The position numbers and the translations under genes are program-made. DNA of 64,000 nucleotides from Christensenellaceae bacterium Phil10 (GTDB lineage: Bacteria > Bacillota > Clostridia > Christensenellales > CAG-917): the NCBI GenBank assembly GCA_001940895.1, contig MSGY01000006.1:129179-193178 (forward strand), given 5' to 3'. Shown here piece by piece: positions 36,024-43,937 of the stretch (within the stretch, counting starts at the first letter, position 1; the number at the start of each line of letters is the position of its first letter). Under the pieces are notes generated by a model that saw only the letters and a list, made by a program, of their open reading frames with translations, was not told the DNA's origin and ran no database searches.

Positions 36024-37109
36024 ATGGCTGGCGGATTAGTTTATACAGCGCTTGAAAGCACTTCAATGGCCACGGCGGAAATCTACGGCAAAACTCTCGT
36101 CAAACTGGGCGAGCAGAATCCCAAAATCGTAGCACTTACCGCAGACCTTAAAGGTTCAACCAAAATCGGCGACTTCGCGGCAAAATTCCCCGAAAGAACC
36201 ATCAACGTCGGTATTGCCGAACAGAATATGTACGGTATGGCGGCGGGTCTCGCGAAATGCGGATTCATTCCCTTCGCGTCCTCGTTCTCGGTATTTGCGT
36301 CTCTCCGTGCTCTCGACCAGATTCACACCGATATCTGCTATCAGAACGTCAACGTGAAAATAATCGGTACGCACGGCGGCACCTCGTTCGGACAGGCGGG
36401 TTCCACCCACCACGCAATCGAGGACTTTGCTGTTATCCGTTCGCTTGCGAATATGACTCTTATCTGCCCTGCAGACGGTATCGAAACGGGCAAAGCGGTC
36501 GAGGCGGCGGCAAACACCGAAGGCCCCTTCTATATCCGTATTAACCGCGGTTTCGACCAGACTGTTTACGCAGACGACAAATACGATTTCGAAGTAGGCA
36601 AAGCCGTTCTTCTTAACGAAGGCAACGATATCACGATTATCGCATGCGGTTCCTGCGTATATCAGGCTGTTCAGGCGGCGAAGATTCTTAAGTACGACCA
36701 CGATATCAACGCTCGCGTCCTCAATATGCACACCATTAAACCTATCGACAGAGAAGCTATTTTGTCGGCGGTAAACGATACGAGACGCATTATCACCGCT
36801 GAAGACCATTCGGTTATCGGCGGTCTCGGCAGCGCCGTTGCGGAAGTCGTCATCGAAGCGGGCAAAGCGTGCGCGTTCAGAAAACTCGGCATTCAGGACC
36901 AGTTCAGTAAAATCGGTCTGCACGAGGATCTTATGGCTATGCACGAAATCGACGCCGAAGGCATCGTGAAAAACGCTCTCGAAGTTATCAATCAGGACTT
37001 CGAAAAAGAGGGCGTTCACGGTTCGGCCGTCAAAGCGGAAGGCGCCGGAAAAGCGGCTTCCGCCGTTAAACTTGCTCCTCAGGGCGCAAACTGGGTTGAC
37101 GAGGTATAA
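36024..37109 (+). CDS. Transketolase, C-terminal subunit
   Basis: The 361-residue protein has the pyrimidine-binding domain with NVGIAEQNMYGMAAGLA, in which Glu66 is the catalytic cofactor-activating Glu. The C-terminal transketolase domain includes EDHSVIGGLGSAVAEV. About 35 extra residues at the C-terminus (Ala/Gly/Lys-rich) go beyond the usual end. The gene follows the N-terminal subunit by one base and has a GGAGGGTA site. It precedes the second SCP2-like gene by three bases. Confidence 0.93.
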   Translation: MAGGLVYTALESTSMATAEIYGKTLVKLGEQNPKIVALTADLKGSTKIGDFAAKFPERTINVGIAEQNMYGMAAGLAKCGFIPFASSFSVFASLRALDQIHTDICYQNVNVKIIGTHGGTSFGQAGSTHHAIEDFAVIRSLANMTLICPADGIETGKAVEAAANTEGPFYIRINRGFDQTVYADDKYDFEVGKAVLLNEGNDITIIACGSCVYQAVQAAKILKYDHDINARVLNMHTIKPIDREAILSAVNDTRRIITAEDHSVIGGLGSAVAEVVIEAGKACAFRKLGIQDQFSKIGLHEDLMAMHEIDAEGIVKNALEVINQDFEKEGVHGSAVKAEGAGKAASAVKLAPQGANWVDEV

Positions 37110-37112
37110 ATT

Positions 37113-37949
37113 ATGGCAATGACTGCAGGCGATAAATACGCGCTGAGACTTTTCTTCTTCGCGGCTATTCCCCTGGCAAAAACCGTTGCCGAAAACGACC
37201 CGAAATTCGTAAAGAAATTCAAGGGTAAAAATTTCGTTTTCCAAATCAGCGTTTTGTCTCCGGAATTCAAGAAGACGGGAAAACTTTCGACGCATTTCGT
37301 CGTCAAAGACGGCAAGTGGGAAACTCACACCGGCGAGACTCATCCCCGTCCCGACGTCGAACTGGAATTTTCAAATCCCGATAAGTTCATTCTTTTCTTC
37401 ACGGGCAAGGGTATGCCTCTTCCCAAAATCAAAGGAGCGCTTGCGCATCTTCCCACGTTCGTCAACATTCTGATGACGCTTCTGAGAATGGCGGGTCTCC
37501 TTCAGGCGACGGACGTCCCCGCAAAACCCGAAGACCAGGAACTTCTCGTGCTTTTGTATATCAATCTTCTGACAGTGGGCGTAAGCCAGCTCAACAGGGT
37601 GGAACATCCGGGAGTAAAGGCTTTCACCACGGGAAGTCCCGACCGCGTATATGCTTTTGCGGTAACGGGATATGAGAAACTTCAGGGATGGCTCCGCGTG
37701 AAAGACGGACAGACCGTTTCCGGCAGAGGAGAGTGCAAGCGTTGCAAACCTTTCGTATGTATGCGTTTCGACTCACCTAAGCACGCGCTCGAAATCCTTA
37801 TGAGTAAAGCCGAAATGATACCCTATATGCAAAACGGATATCTTACCATCGAAGGCGCGCCCGAATTCGGCAACGAGCTTTCGATACAGTTGTTCACCGT
37901 TGCGTACTACGCGCAGGGAACTTATCTCGACGATCAGAAAAAACAATAA
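37113..37949 (+). CDS. SCP2-like protein, last gene of the operon
   Basis: The 278-residue soluble protein has a strand-rich N-terminal half (KNFVFQISVLS, HFVVKDGKWETHTGETHPRPDVELEFSN, then KFILFFTGKG) with the SCP2 pattern of a ligand-bearing sheet followed by a helix. A diverged second half (YAFAVTGYEKLQGWLRVKDGQ, then NGYLTIEGAPEFGNEL) repeats it. It resembles the first gene of the operon in length and two-unit layout, though direct identity is low. It starts three bases after the transketolase gene, and a strong terminator follows. A lipid- or hydrophobe-binding role is inferred. Confidence 0.55.
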   Translation: MAMTAGDKYALRLFFFAAIPLAKTVAENDPKFVKKFKGKNFVFQISVLSPEFKKTGKLSTHFVVKDGKWETHTGETHPRPDVELEFSNPDKFILFFTGKGMPLPKIKGALAHLPTFVNILMTLLRMAGLLQATDVPAKPEDQELLVLLYINLLTVGVSQLNRVEHPGVKAFTTGSPDRVYAFAVTGYEKLQGWLRVKDGQTVSGRGECKRCKPFVCMRFDSPKHALEILMSKAEMIPYMQNGYLTIEGAPEFGNELSIQLFTVAYYAQGTYLDDQKKQ

Positions 37950-37966
37950 AACGTCGTATACTATAA

Positions 37967-37996
37967 AAACCCTCCCGGATTTCGGGAGGGTTTTTA
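37967..37996. terminator. Bidirectional terminator ending the operon
   Basis: AAACCCTCCCG and CGGGAGGGTTT form an 11-bp stem with T-rich ends in both directions. It serves the operon and the convergent membrane-protein gene. Confidence 0.92.
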
Positions 37997-38028
37997 TATA
38001 TTAAATCTTAAGAGGTTGTGTGCAAAAA

Positions 38029-39192
38029 TCAGATGCTGTAATTTTCCGAAGACATACGTTCTTCGTGCTCGGCGTCGATGAGCTTCAGCGTAGCGTTTAG
38101 TTTCTTATTGCACGCTACGTACAGAGTATATGCCGCAAGTCCGACTATCTTTACCGAGGAATGAAAAATATTCGAAGCGTTTATCGCCTGTATTTCGTTG
38201 TCGGGATACAGGAGACTGCCGAACGGAATGAAGTCCATTATGCCGTAAACTACGGCAAACAGTATGCTTGCAAGACCCATTCTGAGATAAACCTCGCCGT
38301 ATTTCGCGCTCTTTTTCTTTCCTGCGGCAATTATTATTCCGAGTATCAGTAAAGCGGCGACCGTAATCCCGTCAACCGTTTCGTATGCAATGAAAACCGA
38401 ATGCTGTTTTTCGGGATAGAGCGAGCCGAACGCCTCGATAAAGGGAAGGACGACGAGATGTATTAACATAAACGTCACTGCGATTATCGCGGGTTTTACG
38501 ATGCCGGGTTTGAATTCCGTCTCTTCGCCGGCAGGAAGAAGGTTTTTCTTTTTTTCGTGACGGGAGTGTGCGAGGAAAATGCCGTATTCGATTACGACTC
38601 GCAAAGCGAGAATAGTCATACCGATGTCTTCGATAAACGGGGTTTTTATGCCGATGAGTCTAAGAGGAGCCCAGAATAACGTTACTTTGGTATCGTAATT
38701 GAATGCGGTAAGGAATATACAAGCCGCTATCGACGATACGGCGGACGTGTAAAAATATCTGACGTGTCTCGTGTGGCTGTGAAAATTGAGGAAAGTGAGC
38801 AAAAGACAGGTGAACGCGTTTGCAAGATAAAGAGCCGCTATTGCCGATACCCACGGTATATACGTGCTGACCGTGGTATAGTCGGATAAAAACGTGTAAT
38901 TCTGTACGTTGAAATGCACGAGAGTAATCCAGAAAGCGACGATTTCGGTGGCTACGTAAAGGATTTCTTTTTTGTTTGAAAGAGGAGAAAAGTTTCTGAA
39001 ATCTATGTAGCCGAGCACGAAAACGACGGGAATGACAATCATCAATACGAGATTAACGATTGCGGCCGCTTTTACGCTGTCTTTTGAAATAGCAAAAAGG
39101 TTAACCGCGCTCAGAACGGCAAACACGGCAAGCAGAAACCAATATATGTTAAGCAGCGCTTTTCTTTTTTCGTCAGAAGTTCCTTTTTCCAT
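38029..39192 (-). CDS. Multi-spanning membrane protein of unknown function
   Basis: The 387-residue protein has about ten hydrophobic helices with short polar loops; the longest lies near residue 235. It has a charged C-terminal tail (ERMSSENYSI). I do not recognise a transporter signature. The start at 39192 (MEKGTSDEKRK) looks like a natural cytoplasmic N-terminus. Neither this ATG nor the one at 39213 has a Shine-Dalgarno sequence, so the start is uncertain. It lies between the two halves of the unusual metabolic locus and could export or import its substrate, but nothing shows this directly. Confidence 0.65.
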   Translation of the reverse strand: MEKGTSDEKRKALLNIYWFLLAVFAVLSAVNLFAISKDSVKAAAIVNLVLMIVIPVVFVLGYIDFRNFSPLSNKKEILYVATEIVAFWITLVHFNVQNYTFLSDYTTVSTYIPWVSAIAALYLANAFTCLLLTFLNFHSHTRHVRYFYTSAVSSIAACIFLTAFNYDTKVTLFWAPLRLIGIKTPFIEDIGMTILALRVVIEYGIFLAHSRHEKKKNLLPAGEETEFKPGIVKPAIIAVTFMLIHLVVLPFIEAFGSLYPEKQHSVFIAYETVDGITVAALLILGIIIAAGKKKSAKYGEVYLRMGLASILFAVVYGIMDFIPFGSLLYPDNEIQAINASNIFHSSVKIVGLAAYTLYVACNKKLNATLKLIDAEHEERMSSENYSI

Positions 39193-39300
39193 ATAACAAT
39201 TAAATGCTATCATAATTCGACAAAAAATCAAAACGATTTAATTAAGACGAATTGTAAATAATGTATAAATTTTTGACATTAATATACAATAATCAATATT

Positions 39301-39723
39301 ATGAAAAAAATTACTGTTGCATTAATTACGTTTATGACGGTGTGCTTCGCGTGCGGTTTTTATTCTGACGAACGGCAGTCGGCCCGGGCATACGATATTT
39401 ACTCTCTTTTTAAGGACGGCCATCTTCGCTTTTACGAAAACGAGCTGGCAAAAGAAAAGGTGTACAGTCAATATAGCGACAGCGAACTTTCCGAAACGGC
39501 ACATAAACATAATATTTCGGTCGATAAACTAAAGAAAATAATGGTTTTTCAGCATATGATGCATACGGTCGGCAAAGAATATTCGGTTGAAGACGTTCTG
39601 AAAGCAAGCAACAGACAAATTGTCGGCGATTTGAAATCATACGTCGAATTTCTGAAAAAAACGAAAAGCGAAGAAGAACTTAAAGAACTGGAAATCAAGT
39701 TTAAAGAAGCGGGAAGAGAATAA
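39301..39723 (+). CDS. Small secreted protein of unknown function
   Basis: The 140-residue ORF begins with a signal peptide (1-30, likely cut after SARA) followed by a helical, Lys/Glu-rich domain with no recognised family. Two oddities weaken the call. There is no Shine-Dalgarno sequence. The best promoter (TTGACA near 39273 with an 18-bp spacer) would place its -10, TATTAT, over the ATG. A perfect 14-bp hairpin follows the stop. It may be misplaced in start, leaderless or poorly expressed. Confidence 0.45.
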   Translation: MKKITVALITFMTVCFACGFYSDERQSARAYDIYSLFKDGHLRFYENELAKEKVYSQYSDSELSETAHKHNISVDKLKKIMVFQHMMHTVGKEYSVEDVLKASNRQIVGDLKSYVEFLKKTKSEEELKELEIKFKEAGRE

Positions 39724-39755
39724 AAAAGGTTAAGGCGCGTGCCTTAACCTTTTTA
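39723..39755. terminator. Bidirectional terminator
   Basis: AAAAAGGTTAAGGC and GCCTTAACCTTTTT form a perfect 14-bp stem. It ends the leftward aldolase operon and the rightward small secreted gene. Confidence 0.92.
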
Positions 39756-39767
39756 TAATCCGTAATT

Positions 39768-40412
39768 TTATTTTTTGTATGTTTTGTTAAAGTATTCGAC
39801 GGATAAATCCACGGAATATTCGTCGGCGCCCGTTTTCTTGACGGTTTCGCGCTCGATATATTCGCGGCATCCGTTTTCAAGCGCGCGGCACGCTTCGAAA
39901 GCGTCTTCCATCGTTTTGCCGCAGACGAAGACGCCGTGGTTTGCAAGAAAACACGCGTTGCGTCCTTCAATTGCGGCAAGGGCGTTTTTCGTGAGTTTAC
40001 CGGTGCCGGCAAGACCGTATTTCGCGCATTTTACGTCGCCGCCGAGATATTTTTTCATGTTATCGTTCATAGCGGGCAACGAGAGATGAGTGCTTGCAAA
40101 CGTCGCGCCCCACGTGGGATGACTGTGAAGAACGACGTTTATTTCGGGTCTTGCGCGAAGAATCGCCGCGTGAATTTTTCTTTCGCTGGTCGGTTTTCTC
40201 GGACCCGTCCATTCGAGGGTTTCGATATCGACGACGGGAAGGTCGTCGGGCGTCATTACGACGTAGTCGAGTCCCGAAGGGGTTACGAGGGCGTGTTTAT
40301 CGTCTATGCGCACCGAAATATTGCCCCACGTGCCTTGCACGAGGTTTTCTTCAAGCATACGGATGCCCGCGTCTTTTACCATTTGTCTCAATTCCTGTTC
40401 GGTATAAGCCAT
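39768..40412 (-). CDS. Class II aldolase (fuculose-phosphate aldolase family), catalytic residues intact
   Basis: The 214-residue protein aligns by eye with L-fuculose-1-phosphate aldolase. The catalytic Glu77 (PTSERKIH) and zinc ligands His96 and His98 (HSHP) are present, and His159 (ANHG) completes the site. The spacing matches FucA (Glu73, His92, His94, His155). It should cleave or form a carbon-carbon bond at a ketose phosphate or similar substrate. AGGAGG precedes the ATG. It is the last gene of the TetR-headed operon, nine bases after a degenerate paralogue. Confidence 0.9.
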   Translation of the reverse strand: MAYTEQELRQMVKDAGIRMLEENLVQGTWGNISVRIDDKHALVTPSGLDYVVMTPDDLPVVDIETLEWTGPRKPTSERKIHAAILRARPEINVVLHSHPTWGATFASTHLSLPAMNDNMKKYLGGDVKCAKYGLAGTGKLTKNALAAIEGRNACFLANHGVFVCGKTMEDAFEACRALENGCREYIERETVKKTGADEYSVDLSVEYFNKTYKK

Positions 40413-40421
40413 AAAAACCTC

Positions 40422-41075
40422 CTATTCGCGCTCGGCTTTGAGCAATTCTTCCTGGTTGGTCTTGCTGTATTTTTTCATATAGACGACGTGTTCGAGCAGG
40501 GCGCCGATTTTTCCCACGGGTTTGCAACCGCCGACGGCTTGCGACATAATAAGAGTATGCGCGGCCTTGTCGATGACGAGGCAGGAAGTAAAAGCCTCGT
40601 TCAGCGTTTTGCCGGTTGACAGAATTCCTATGTCCGAAAGCAGGCACGCCGTACGGCCTTTAAGCGCTTTTCTGATGCCCGAAATATCGTTGGTTTTTGC
40701 CGTTCTTGCGGTGGGACCGACTATCTGCGCCATATCGTCGAGAACGGGCGGTATGGAAACTTTTTTGTTGGCGACGGCAAGCGCGAAAACGGGAGATGTA
40801 ACCATGACCGCGCCCGTAAGAGGATTTTCTCTGTAAAGCTTAACGTGCATGAGAGCCTCTTTCAGAGTATCCGAAGGACAACGGTCGGTTTTATCGAAAA
40901 ATACCTCAATCACGTCTTCAGCGTTCAAATCTTTAAAATTAACGCCCGATTTCGTAATATACATACTGTTTTCGGTCGCGCGTACGCTGATGTTGTTGAC
41001 GTTGCTTCCGAAAAGATTTTCGTCAAAAACCTTATGCGCGTATTCCACGACGGTGTTTTGAAGTTTTGCGTTCAT
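40422..41075 (-). CDS. Class II aldolase-fold protein lacking zinc ligands
   Basis: The 217-residue protein has the class II aldolase/adducin fold pattern (NNISVRATENSMYITKSGVNFKDL, ALKGRTACLLSDIGILSTGKTLNEAF). The zinc-site positions are changed: the HSHP equivalent reads TSP, the NHG equivalent reads SDIG, and the catalytic Glu segment reads CPSDTLKEAL. It therefore cannot bind zinc in the normal way. It probably acts as a structural or regulatory partner of the intact aldolase encoded nine bases downstream. AAGGTGAAG precedes the ATG. Confidence 0.78.
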   Translation of the reverse strand: MNAKLQNTVVEYAHKVFDENLFGSNVNNISVRATENSMYITKSGVNFKDLNAEDVIEVFFDKTDRCPSDTLKEALMHVKLYRENPLTGAVMVTSPVFALAVANKKVSIPPVLDDMAQIVGPTARTAKTNDISGIRKALKGRTACLLSDIGILSTGKTLNEAFTSCLVIDKAAHTLIMSQAVGGCKPVGKIGALLEHVVYMKKYSKTNQEELLKAERE

Positions 41076-41127
41076 ATCTTCACCTTAAAAAGAGCGGGCG
41101 GAAGGTTATTCCGCCCGCGCAACGGTT

Positions 41128-42657
41128 TTATTTCTTTTTGTCGAAACTGCGTTGAAGTTCGGGCGAGCCCTGCGCTTTGACAAGCGAGAAAACTTTATCG
41201 AAGCGTTCGAGAGCGGCGTCGATAACTTCGTCGGTATCGGCCATAGAAGTGTAAAGGCGGCTTCCCGCAAGGGTTACTATTCCGTTTGCCATATACGCGG
41301 CGCCCATGTCTTTCATCGCTTCTGCGCGCGCTTCCATTTCGGCTTTGTTTTTAAGAAGTCCGACAGCCGATTTGAGGAAACTGAAACTGCTGTAATCGAA
41401 ACTCATTGCGCCCGTGCATTCGAGGTGAACGATACTGCCCTGATTGTAAACGACGTAGGGCAGATTGTGTTTTTTGACGAGTTCTTTAAGACCGGCGGCA
41501 AGCCTGTCTCCGGCAATACCCGCTTTTTCGCAGGCGTTGTATTTTTCGATTGCTTTGATGCAGCAGTATCCCGCGTAAGCAGACAAGGGGTTTGCCGCCA
41601 GAGTTCCGCCGACGTATGCTTTCTTGCCGAGACCCGCAACGCCCGCGGCCATAAGGGAAATATATTCGCGTTTGCCGCCGACGCCGCCCGCAGCGGGATA
41701 TCCGCCGGCGATGATTTTACCGAAAATGGTAAGGTCGGGTTTGACGTTGAAGAAGCCCTGAGCGCCGCCGAGACCCATACGGAAGCCGGTAACGACTTCG
41801 TCGAAGATGAACAGAGCGCCGTATTTGTGAGCAAGTTCGAGGGCTTGTTTATTGTAATCGAAATCGATGGGACGGGTGCCGCTTTCGGGGCCGACAGGCT
41901 CCACGATTACGCAGGCCGTGCCTCCGCGGAGTTTATTGCGGCGAAGCATGCCTTCGAGCATTTTGAGGTCGTTGGGGCGAACTTCGTCGGTCGTGCCGAA
42001 ACATCCTTTGGGAATGCCGTGGCTTTCAAGGAGATTGCGGCTGCCGGGAATTTTAAGGCCGTACACCATCTGGTCGGACCAGCCGTGATATGCGCCGCCT
42101 ACTTTGATGACGCGTTTATTTTTGGTTGCGCAACGGGATACGCGGATAGCCGCCATAACCGATTCGGTACCCGAGCCGAGCATACGGAACATTTCGCACG
42201 CGGGCATGTGTTTATTGATTTCTTTGGCAAGAAGAAGTTCGGCCTCGTGGAAAAGTCCTGTTACCGGACCGCAGGATTTTATAAGTTCGATAGCCTGTTC
42301 CTGAACCTCGGGGAAGTTGCTTCCGAGGATGGTGGGGCCGCCCGCTTGCAGGAAGTCGAAATATTTATTTCCGTCCGCGTCGTAGAGATAGGCGCCTTCG
42401 GCCTTTACCATACACATGGGGAAGGGCTTATTGAAGGCAAGATTGTGCTGGACGCCGCCGGGAATAAAATTTTTGGCTTCGGCGGTTATCGCTTTGGATT
42501 TGGCGCATTTTTTATCGAAATAATTTTCGACGATATCTTTATACGCTTCGTCCGAAACGCAATAAATGGGTTTACTGGTGAGTTCGTGCAATTCGTTGTA
42601 AATATCCTGCGCCTTGGGCCATTTGCCCGGATCGCAAGCATAGCCGTTTCTGCTCAT
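41128..42657 (-). CDS. Class III aminotransferase / glutamate-semialdehyde aminomutase-like PLP enzyme
   Basis: The 509-residue PLP enzyme carries FIPGGVQHN and the phosphate-binding GSGTES (161-166). FDEVVTGFR has the PLP Asp286, and FGKIIAGGY has the Schiff-base Lys314. The core is HemL-like. An N-terminal extension of about 60 residues and a C-terminal tail make it longer than HemL (about 430). No tetrapyrrole genes are near. AGGAGG precedes the ATG. It is 12 bases behind the TetR gene and 52 bases ahead of the aldolase pair, so TetR likely controls it. Confidence 0.88.
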   Translation of the reverse strand: MSRNGYACDPGKWPKAQDIYNELHELTSKPIYCVSDEAYKDIVENYFDKKCAKSKAITAEAKNFIPGGVQHNLAFNKPFPMCMVKAEGAYLYDADGNKYFDFLQAGGPTILGSNFPEVQEQAIELIKSCGPVTGLFHEAELLLAKEINKHMPACEMFRMLGSGTESVMAAIRVSRCATKNKRVIKVGGAYHGWSDQMVYGLKIPGSRNLLESHGIPKGCFGTTDEVRPNDLKMLEGMLRRNKLRGGTACVIVEPVGPESGTRPIDFDYNKQALELAHKYGALFIFDEVVTGFRMGLGGAQGFFNVKPDLTIFGKIIAGGYPAAGGVGGKREYISLMAAGVAGLGKKAYVGGTLAANPLSAYAGYCCIKAIEKYNACEKAGIAGDRLAAGLKELVKKHNLPYVVYNQGSIVHLECTGAMSFDYSSFSFLKSAVGLLKNKAEMEARAEAMKDMGAAYMANGIVTLAGSRLYTSMADTDEVIDAALERFDKVFSLVKAQGSPELQRSFDKKK

Positions 42658-42669
42658 GAGTTTGTCCTC

Positions 42670-43242
42670 CTAACTTTTGATATAATTGATGAATTTGTCT
42701 ATCGATTCTTTTATTTCCGCCTCTTCGAAAGGGCGGTCTTTAATAAAGCGTTGGAAAATTATTCCGAAGTACGCGCCGAGAACGTAAGCCGACAAATCCT
42801 CGGCCGTAAACGTTTCAAGCGCCTTTTTATAACTCGGGTGAGTTTTTATGCGTTCCTCGGCAAGGTTATAAATTCTGACGAAAGAGCTTTCGCCCTTGCA
42901 GAGGATACCTCTCATAAGAAGATTGCCCGTAAGATAAGGGTAGGGGATGGTATCGTCCACGAGCTTATTGATAAGAGCGGTAATCGAAAATCCGCTGTCC
43001 GCGTCGTCCCATACCGCAACGAGGTCGTTGATTTCTTCGGCGGCGATTTGCTCGATAAGGTCGTCGAGAGAAGAAAAATGAGTGAAAAAAGTGCTGCGCG
43101 ACACGTCGGCGCTTTCCGAAATTTCGTCGATGGTAACGTTTCCGAGACCTTTTTCCTCGAAAAGTTTTTTAGCTGCGTGCAACAACGCTTTGTGCGTGTT
43201 GTTTTTTTTGCGAAGCCTGCGGGAACCTTCAATATCGGCCAT
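42670..43242 (-). CDS. TetR-family transcriptional regulator
   Basis: The 190-residue protein has an N-terminal helix-turn-helix (about 13-60: ALLHAAKKLFEEKGLGNVTIDEISESADVSRSTFFTHF), the TetR signature. The C-terminal ligand-binding helices (70-190) are diverged. GAGGT precedes the ATG. It is the first gene of a leftward operon with a PLP enzyme and two aldolase-fold proteins. A perfect palindrome about 75 bp upstream is a candidate operator, so autoregulation is likely. The inducer is unknown. Confidence 0.92.
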   Translation of the reverse strand: MADIEGSRRLRKKNNTHKALLHAAKKLFEEKGLGNVTIDEISESADVSRSTFFTHFSSLDDLIEQIAAEEINDLVAVWDDADSGFSITALINKLVDDTIPYPYLTGNLLMRGILCKGESSFVRIYNLAEERIKTHPSYKKALETFTAEDLSAYVLGAYFGIIFQRFIKDRPFEEAEIKESIDKFINYIKS

Positions 43243-43316
43243 AAACTACCTCGTAAAAGTTATTATATCGATTATAACACGCGACAGAACAAAAAGTAAA
43301 GGATTTTTTGTATTAA

Positions 43317-43332
43317 AGTACAATTTTGTACT
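43317..43332. promoter_or_regulatory. Candidate TetR operator palindrome
   Basis: AGTACAA-TT-TTGTACT is a perfect 16-bp palindrome between the TetR gene and the greA promoter. A further TTGTA half lies just to its left (from about 43308), so overlapping sites are possible. Size and symmetry fit a TetR dimer site. Confidence 0.55.
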
Positions 43333-43369
43333 GTCCGGCGCGTTTCGGGAAAATATAAGGTTTTTTCGT

Positions 43370-43398
43370 TTGACAAACGGGCACCGGCAATCTATAAT
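43370..43398 (+). promoter_or_regulatory. greA-lysS promoter
   Basis: TTGACA (43370-43375), 17-bp spacer, TATAAT (43393-43398), both perfect. Confidence 0.88.
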
Positions 43399-43453
43399 AG
43401 GCAAATAGATATTGGCATATTATATATATGCCTGATTTTTTTGGAGAAGGAAA

Positions 43454-43927
43454 ATGGAAAAAGAAGTTTTTTTAACTCAGGAAGGTTATGACAAATTAAA
43501 ACGCGAGTATGACGAACTCAGTTCAAACGGCCGCAAAGAAATGGCCGAGAAAATCAAAATCGCCCGCGAATTCGGCGACCTCAGCGAAAACGCAGAGTAC
43601 GACGCCGCAAAAGAGGAACAAGGCTTTCTTGAAAAACGCATACGCGAAATCAACGAGATGCTCAGCAATTGCACCATTATCGATTCGAGCAATATCGACA
43701 CCAAAACGGTAAGCGTAGGTTGCGTCGTAAAACTTCTCGATATGGATTTCGACGAAAAACTCGAATATAAAATCGTCGGCGTATCCGAGGCGAAAATCGA
43801 GGACAATCTCATCAGTAACGAATCTCCTCTCGGTAGCGCCCTTCTCGGAAAGAAAAAGGGAGCGGTCGTTACCGTAAAAACGCCCGGCGGCGAGGCAAAC
43901 TTTAAAATTTTAAGCATTAACGCATAA
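43454..43927 (+). CDS. greA: Transcription elongation factor GreA
   Basis: The 157-residue protein has an N-terminal coiled coil with [16 protein letters not shown] and the tip acidic residues [16 protein letters not shown] (about 42-57). A C-terminal globular domain ends [16 protein letters not shown]. It rescues backtracked RNA polymerase by stimulating transcript cleavage. GGAGAAGGA precedes the ATG. lysS follows after 10 bp, a gene order common in Firmicutes. Confidence 0.96.
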   Translation: MEKEVFLTQEGYDKLKREYDELSSNGRKEMAEKIKIAREFGDLSENAEYDAAKEEQGFLEKRIREINEMLSNCTIIDSSNIDTKTVSVGCVVKLLDMDFDEKLEYKIVGVSEAKIEDNLISNESPLGSALLGKKKGAVVTVKTPGGEANFKILSINA

Positions 43928-43937
43928 GAGGTCGATA

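Noticed and set aside
41152..43299. 715-residue plus-strand open frame across the PLP enzyme and TetR genes
   Set aside because: It lies antisense to two clear genes with good ribosome binding sites; the open frame is a codon-bias shadow.
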